A stretch of 64,000 bases of DNA from the NCBI GenBank assembly GCA_035448545.1, contig DAOTJE010000018.1, positions 1-64,000 of the forward strand, written 5' to 3'. Source of the stretch: Anaerobaca sp035448545 (GTDB lineage Bacteria > Planctomycetota > Phycisphaerae > Sedimentisphaerales > Anaerobacaceae). This document shows positions 60,126 through 64,000 of this stretch, piece after piece (the stretch's first letter is position 1; every line of letters starts with the position of its first letter). The notes below the pieces were generated by a model that was given only the letters and a program-made list of their open reading frames with translations, was not told the origin of the DNA and ran no database searches. Both the position numbers and the translations under genes were made by a program.

Positions 60126-61322
60126 CTATCGGCCCGCGCTCTTGAGAAAATACTCCATCAGTTCGTGCCCGTTGTCGATTCGGAATCCCGACCGGGCGGC
60201 GTTGGACTCTCCGAACCCGAGATGGAGAATACCGGTCACGCCGGTGCCGGCCATGGCAAACGGGACCGGCTCGGCCGAGTGGGCTCCATGCCGCACCGGC
60301 GTTGGATGATCGGGCAGGACCAGAATGCGCCAACTTTCGAAACGCTCCAGGGCCTCCAGCACGGGTCCGACGATGTGTTTGTCCACCTGTTCGATCGCGG
60401 CCTTCTTGATCTCGGCGTGGCCCCCGTGCGACGCCTCGTCCGGCGCTTCGATATGCACAAAAACCAGATCATGGTCTTCGAGAGCCTTTATCGCGGCGGC
60501 GGCCTTGCCCTGGTAGTTGGTGTCGAACAACCCCGTGGCGCCGGGGACCTCGATCAGGTTGAAGCCTACCAGTCTGGCCAGACCACGTACAAGATCGACC
60601 GCCGTGATCGCCGCGCCGCTGATGCCGAACCGTCTGCGGAAACTCTCCAGATGTGCCCGCTTGCCCTGCCCCCAGAGCCAGATCGAACTGACCGGGTTCT
60701 CGCCGAGATCGCGGCGGACCCGGTTCACATCGTGATCGGCGAAGACCTGTCGGGACAGGTTCATCAGCTCGATCAGAATATCCGCCCCCTTGCCGCGTGG
60801 CAGCAGCTTCTCGACCAGCGTGCCGATGTGATCGTGCGGCGGGTAGGTCCGGACATCAAAACTCATCCCCCGACATACGAGCAGATGACGGTAGCTGACG
60901 CCGGGATGGAATGACAGTCGCTCGTCTGTGATCCGTGTCTGCAACGTCTGGAGCAGGCTGGCCCCTTCCTCCGTCGAGATGTGTCCGGCGCTGTGATCGG
61001 CCATCTTGCCGTCGGCGATCGTCACGAGATTGCAGCGGAAGACCCAATCGGCCGCTCCGAGCTGGATGCCCTGGGCTGCCGCCTCAATCGGCGCCCGTCC
61101 GGTGTAGTAGCGTGCCGGATCATAGCCCAGCAGACTCATTTGGGCCACATCGCTCCCGGGGTCCATGCCGTCGGGGACCGTTCGTACGAGCCCTTGGCGG
61201 CCCTGCGTGGCGATGCGATCCATGTTCGGCGTCTCCGCCGCTTCGAGGGCGGTCTTGCCGCCAAACAGATCGATCGGCTCGTCGGCCGCCCCATCCGGTA
61301 CGATGATCACGTACTTCGTCAT
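60126..61322 (-). CDS. Phosphoglycerate-mutase-like protein, probable homoserine kinase
   Basis: 398 aa of the ApgM-type (archaeal cofactor-independent phosphoglycerate mutase) branch of the alkaline phosphatase superfamily: YVIIVPDGAADEPID, EAAETPNMDRIATQG, GSDVAQMSLLGYDP with the nucleophilic Ser, VHIEAPDEASHGGHAEIKKA and LVLPDHPTPVRHGAHSAEP for the metals. Between homoserine dehydrogenase and aspartokinase no ThrB is present, and members of this family have been reported to act as homoserine kinase in some bacteria. Context therefore favours homoserine kinase over glycolysis. Confidence 0.85.
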   Translation of the reverse strand: MTKYVIIVPDGAADEPIDLFGGKTALEAAETPNMDRIATQGRQGLVRTVPDGMDPGSDVAQMSLLGYDPARYYTGRAPIEAAAQGIQLGAADWVFRCNLVTIADGKMADHSAGHISTEEGASLLQTLQTRITDERLSFHPGVSYRHLLVCRGMSFDVRTYPPHDHIGTLVEKLLPRGKGADILIELMNLSRQVFADHDVNRVRRDLGENPVSSIWLWGQGKRAHLESFRRRFGISGAAITAVDLVRGLARLVGFNLIEVPGATGLFDTNYQGKAAAAIKALEDHDLVFVHIEAPDEASHGGHAEIKKAAIEQVDKHIVGPVLEALERFESWRILVLPDHPTPVRHGAHSAEPVPFAMAGTGVTGILHLGFGESNAARSGFRIDNGHELMEYFLKSAGR

Positions 61323-61382
61323 AACTTGCCAGATCCGCGAATCCGAAGGCGAACCACGGTTTCCGCCGCCCGTCGCCTGTGC

Positions 61383-62723
61383 TCAGATATCCCGATCCTC
61401 GGGGATGTCCTCAATTCGAATGCATACGGGCTGCGGGCCGAAGAACTCCGACTTGGCCAACTCCGCCAGGGCCGCCGCCATGCTGCGCTCCTGCGTGCGA
61501 TGGGTCGTGATAACAACCGGCACGGTATTGTCCGGTCCCCGGCCTTCATGCTGGAGAGCGCCGCGGATGCTGATTCCGTGGTCCCCGAGAATCCTGCCGT
61601 AGCAGGCGACCACGCCCGGCACATCTTTGGCCATGACCCGGATGTAGAAGCGGCTTACCGTATCGTTAATGTCTTCGATAAGGGGAATCACTTCCTCTCG
61701 CGGCTTGAGCCGCAGGTGCTCAAACGTCGTTCGGGAATTGCCCAGGGCTACATCGATAATGTCGGCAACCACGGCGCTGGCGGTGGGCATCATGCCGGCG
61801 CCGCGCCCGTAGTAGAGCGTCTCGCCGACGGCGCTGCCGAAGATGCTGATCGCATTGAACGAGCCATCGACCCGGGCCAGGGAACAGTCGGCGGCAATAA
61901 ACGAGGGATGCACGCGCAGCGAGACCCTGCCACGGTCGTCCTTGAGCCCGATCGCCAGCAGCTTCAGGCAATACCCCATCTCCCGACCGTACTGGATATC
62001 CTCCTTGGCGATGCCGTCGATCCCCTGGACGTAGATATCATCCAGAGAGATCTCGTACCCGAACGCCATGGACGCGAGGATGGCCAGCTTGTGGGCACTG
62101 TCGCCGCCGGTGATGTCCAGCGTCGGATCGGCTTCCGCAAATCCCCGTTTCTGGGCCTGACGCAGCGCCACGGCGAATTCCTCGTCCCGGGCACTCATGT
62201 TCGAGAGGATGTAATTGCAGGTGCCGTTAACGATCCCATACATGGCGCGGATGCTGTTCGCGGCCAGGCCCGTGCGGATGGCGCCAATGATCGGAATGCC
62301 GCCGGCGCAACTGGCCTCGAAGGCGATGCACCGGCCACACTGGCGGGCCGCGTGATACAGTTCCGCCCCGTGCTTGGCCAGCAGGGCCTTGTTGGCGGTG
62401 ACCACGTCTTTGCCGGCGCGGAGCATGTCGAGTTGGATCGCCTTGGCCACACCCGTACCGCCAACGAGTTCGACCCCGACCGTGATGCTCGGATCGGCAA
62501 GCAGTCGATGGATGTCATTGGTCAGCACACCCTCCGGCAGCCGCACGGGGCGAGGCGTCGTCGTATCCAGGTCCACTACGCAACCCAGTTCCAGACGCAC
62601 GCCCATCTTCTCGGCGATGGCGTCAGCCCCTTCGCAGATCAACTTGGCGACACCGGTACCGACCGTCCCAAAGCCGACCAACCCAACTCGTACGTGTTTG
62701 TGTTCCACAAGGACCCCTGTCAT
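61383..62723 (-). CDS. hom: Homoserine dehydrogenase with ACT domain
   Basis: 446 aa from ATG 62723; the GTG at 62708 is preceded by AGGGG and may be the true start (441 aa). NAD(P)-binding motif VGLVGFGTVGTGVAKL, then KDVVTANKALLAKHG, EASCAGGIPIIGAIR and the catalytic region NYILSNMSARDEEFAVALRQ, with GFAEADPTLDITGGDSAHK. The C-terminal ACT domain (SRFYIRVMAKDVPGVVACYG) senses threonine. It reduces aspartate semialdehyde to homoserine and is the first gene of the block. Confidence 0.95.
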   Translation of the reverse strand: MTGVLVEHKHVRVGLVGFGTVGTGVAKLICEGADAIAEKMGVRLELGCVVDLDTTTPRPVRLPEGVLTNDIHRLLADPSITVGVELVGGTGVAKAIQLDMLRAGKDVVTANKALLAKHGAELYHAARQCGRCIAFEASCAGGIPIIGAIRTGLAANSIRAMYGIVNGTCNYILSNMSARDEEFAVALRQAQKRGFAEADPTLDITGGDSAHKLAILASMAFGYEISLDDIYVQGIDGIAKEDIQYGREMGYCLKLLAIGLKDDRGRVSLRVHPSFIAADCSLARVDGSFNAISIFGSAVGETLYYGRGAGMMPTASAVVADIIDVALGNSRTTFEHLRLKPREEVIPLIEDINDTVSRFYIRVMAKDVPGVVACYGRILGDHGISIRGALQHEGRGPDNTVPVVITTHRTQERSMAAALAELAKSEFFGPQPVCIRIEDIPEDRDI

Positions 62724-63121
62724 TGTCCGGCTGCGCCGGTCGGGCGATACGCTCCCGCTGAATCACGACCTCGGAGCATCCGATGGACGCTGGCCAACAC
62801 GGTTCGTTTGCGCCCGGCAGACCCTGTACCGCCGGGAAAAACGGCTGCAAATAGTCGCTAATCAATAGCCAATCGCGCTCCGGCGGTCAAGCAAAAACCG
62901 CCGATCGGACCTACAAGGGGATTGGGGCGGCAAAGGCAGGCCCGGCCGCAAAGCCGGTCCCGTTGTCCGCAGCGGCACATGTACCCGGACCCACAGACGG
63001 CGAGGAACAGGACTTGATTGGGCGTCGAGGATCGACTATTGTTAGACGCCCGGCGTGACAACAGTGGCGTTCCGGGTATTACGGACAGATCAAGTATCAG
63101 GAAAGCAAAGGGAGACTGACG
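62724..63121. other. Intergenic stretch between divergent genes
   Basis: About 400 bases between hom (minus) and the lipoprotein gene (plus). A promoter candidate at 63014-63042 points to the lipoprotein. I find no convincing promoter for hom, no lysine or threonine leader and no terminator-like hairpin. Confidence 0.5.
63014..63042 (+). promoter_or_regulatory. Candidate promoter of the lipoprotein gene
   Basis: TTGATT at 63014-63019, a 17-base spacer, and TATTGT at 63037-63042. The leader would be about 75 bases. Confidence 0.4.
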
Positions 63122-64000
63122 ATGAGCGCAAGGACGATGGGGTGCTTCCTCGCGGCGGTGGCGTTGGCCGGCTGCGCGACGGCCGACTCGAACACGCAGG
63201 ACCAGACCTTCGGAGGCGACGTTTCCTTCCTCCGCAAGCACACGGAGGTGATCGTTCTGCAAGACCGCTCCGGCAGCGGCCAGGTTGCCGTCGTTCCGGC
63301 GATGCAGGGACGCATCATGACGAGCACGGCGGGGGGCCCCGACGGCAAGAGCTTCGGCTGGATCAATCGCGAGCTCATCGCCTCGGGCCAGACACTGAAG
63401 CACATGAACCCCTACGGCGGAGAAGATCGCTTCTGGATCGGCCCGGAGGGAGGGCAGTTTTCCATCTTCTTCGCCAAAGGCGTCCCGTTCGATTTCGAGC
63501 ACTGGCAGACTCCCGCTCCGATCGATACAGAGCCGTTTGAGATGGTCTCGAAAACGTCGGACTCGGCCAGCTTCCGACGGACGATGAAGCTCATGAACTA
63601 CAGCGGCACCTCGTTCGACGTGCAGGTGGACCGGGAGATCAACGTGCTTGACCGCGATCAGGCGCTGGCGCATCTGGACGCGCCGGTCGGCTCTTCGGTG
63701 AAGATGGTCGCGTTTGAGTCAAACAATCGGATAACCAACGCCGGGACCGAACCGTGGACCAGGCAGACGGGCCTGCTGTCGATCTGGATCCTGGGAATGT
63801 TCAATCCGTCCCCCCAGACGACCGTCGTCGTGCCGTTCAACATCGGGCCGGAAAGCCAACTCGGCCCGGTTGTGAATGACACCTATTTTGGTAAAGTGCC
63901 GGCCTCGCGGCTGGTCGTCAAAGACGGGGTCCTGTTCTTCCGCGGAGACGGACAATACCGGAGCAAGATCGGGCTTACGCCGCAACGCGCCAGAGACGTT
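63122..64000 (+). CDS. DUF6786-like lipoprotein (3' end outside the window)
   Basis: The frame from ATG 63122, with AAGGGAG about eight bases upstream, stays open to the window edge (293 codons so far). The N-terminus MSARTMGCFLAAVALAGCAT is a lipoprotein signal with the lipobox LAGC. The segments QGRIMTSTAGG, KSFGWINRELIASGQ, YGGEDRFWIGPEGGQFSIFF and FEHWQTPAPIDTEPF match what I know of the DUF6786 family, a beta-sandwich related to aldose-epimerase-like folds. The function is unknown; an outer-membrane-facing sugar-binding role is a guess. Confidence 0.78.
   Translation, partial: MSARTMGCFLAAVALAGCATADSNTQDQTFGGDVSFLRKHTEVIVLQDRSGSGQVAVVPAMQGRIMTSTAGGPDGKSFGWINRELIASGQTLKHMNPYGGEDRFWIGPEGGQFSIFFAKGVPFDFEHWQTPAPIDTEPFEMVSKTSDSASFRRTMKLMNYSGTSFDVQVDREINVLDRDQALAHLDAPVGSSVKMVAFESNNRITNAGTEPWTRQTGLLSIWILGMFNPSPQTTVVVPFNIGPESQLGPVVNDTYFGKVPASRLVVKDGVLFFRGDGQYRSKIGLTPQRARDV

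Noticed and set aside
62724..63121. Lysine riboswitch or threonine attenuator before hom
   Set aside because: No short Thr/Ile- or Lys-rich leader peptide and no riboswitch-like core could be found.
63055..63540. Frame overlapping the start of the lipoprotein gene
   Set aside because: The frame from 63122 has a binding site, a lipoprotein signal and a recognisable family; this one is its shadow.
1..64000. CRISPR arrays, IS elements and rRNA genes
   Set aside because: No regularly spaced repeats of CRISPR length, no transposase with inverted ends, and no rRNA-like sequence was seen on reading both strands.

Overview
The window looks like a piece of a Planctomycetota chromosome, most likely class Phycisphaerae. 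The grounds are indirect: high GC, prepilin signals of the AFTLTELL type, a type II secretion cluster whose GspL resembles PilM joined to PilN, several SPFH (HflK/HflC) paralogs in a row, twin-arginine exported carbohydrate proteins, and an S15-PNPase pair. No 16S gene is present, so the assignment is an inference.

Bases 1-7958 are the right end of an integrated mobile element whose left end lies outside the window. It carries a RepA-type primase-helicase (cut by the window edge), an AT-rich array of seven 8-bp iterons that looks like a replication origin, then a tightly overlapping operon: a 35-aa ORF, terminase small subunit, two unknown genes, an SSB-like protein and terminase large subunit. 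Two more unknown genes, an HTH protein and a tyrosine integrase follow. The integrase faces the 3' end of tRNA-Val(TAC), the likely attachment site. No portal, capsid or tail gene is visible. Rep-origin-terminase-integrase without structural genes resembles a phage satellite, or a prophage remnant. The terminase large subunit has lost both key glycines of its Walker A motif.

Bases 7959-14571 hold a nitroreductase, an odd tRNA-Ala(CGC) with a near-consensus promoter, a NodI/NodJ-like ABC exporter, a beta-barrel-like protein, a small unknown protein, a HEAT-repeat protein, and two gene-poor stretches. Bases 14572-27849 are a type II secretion operon in the order E-F-G-H-I-J-K-L-M-C-unknown-D.

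Bases 27931-33436 (minus strand) are a compact fatty-acid-synthase-like operon: two hot-dog dehydratases, an enlarged acyl carrier protein, and two ketosynthases, one lacking a catalytic histidine. It is translationally coupled to serS. Then come a short N-acetylglutamate-synthase-like acetyltransferase, an ABC-type membrane protein, three consecutive SPFH proteins, a P1B-type ATPase, an ABC exporter with a large conserved-looking protein, and a PcrA/UvrD helicase.

Bases 48359-58022 contain two Tat-exported carbohydrate-related proteins (a sugar-isomerase-like protein and a GH10 xylanase), mannose-1-phosphate guanylyltransferase, RuvX, rpsO-pnp, and a sigma-54-type two-component pair. The minus-strand block 58049-62723 is an aspartate-family amino-acid operon: homoserine dehydrogenase, a phosphoglycerate-mutase-like protein that is probably the homoserine kinase, aspartokinase, and an overlapping secreted nuclease. 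The window ends inside a lipoprotein gene.
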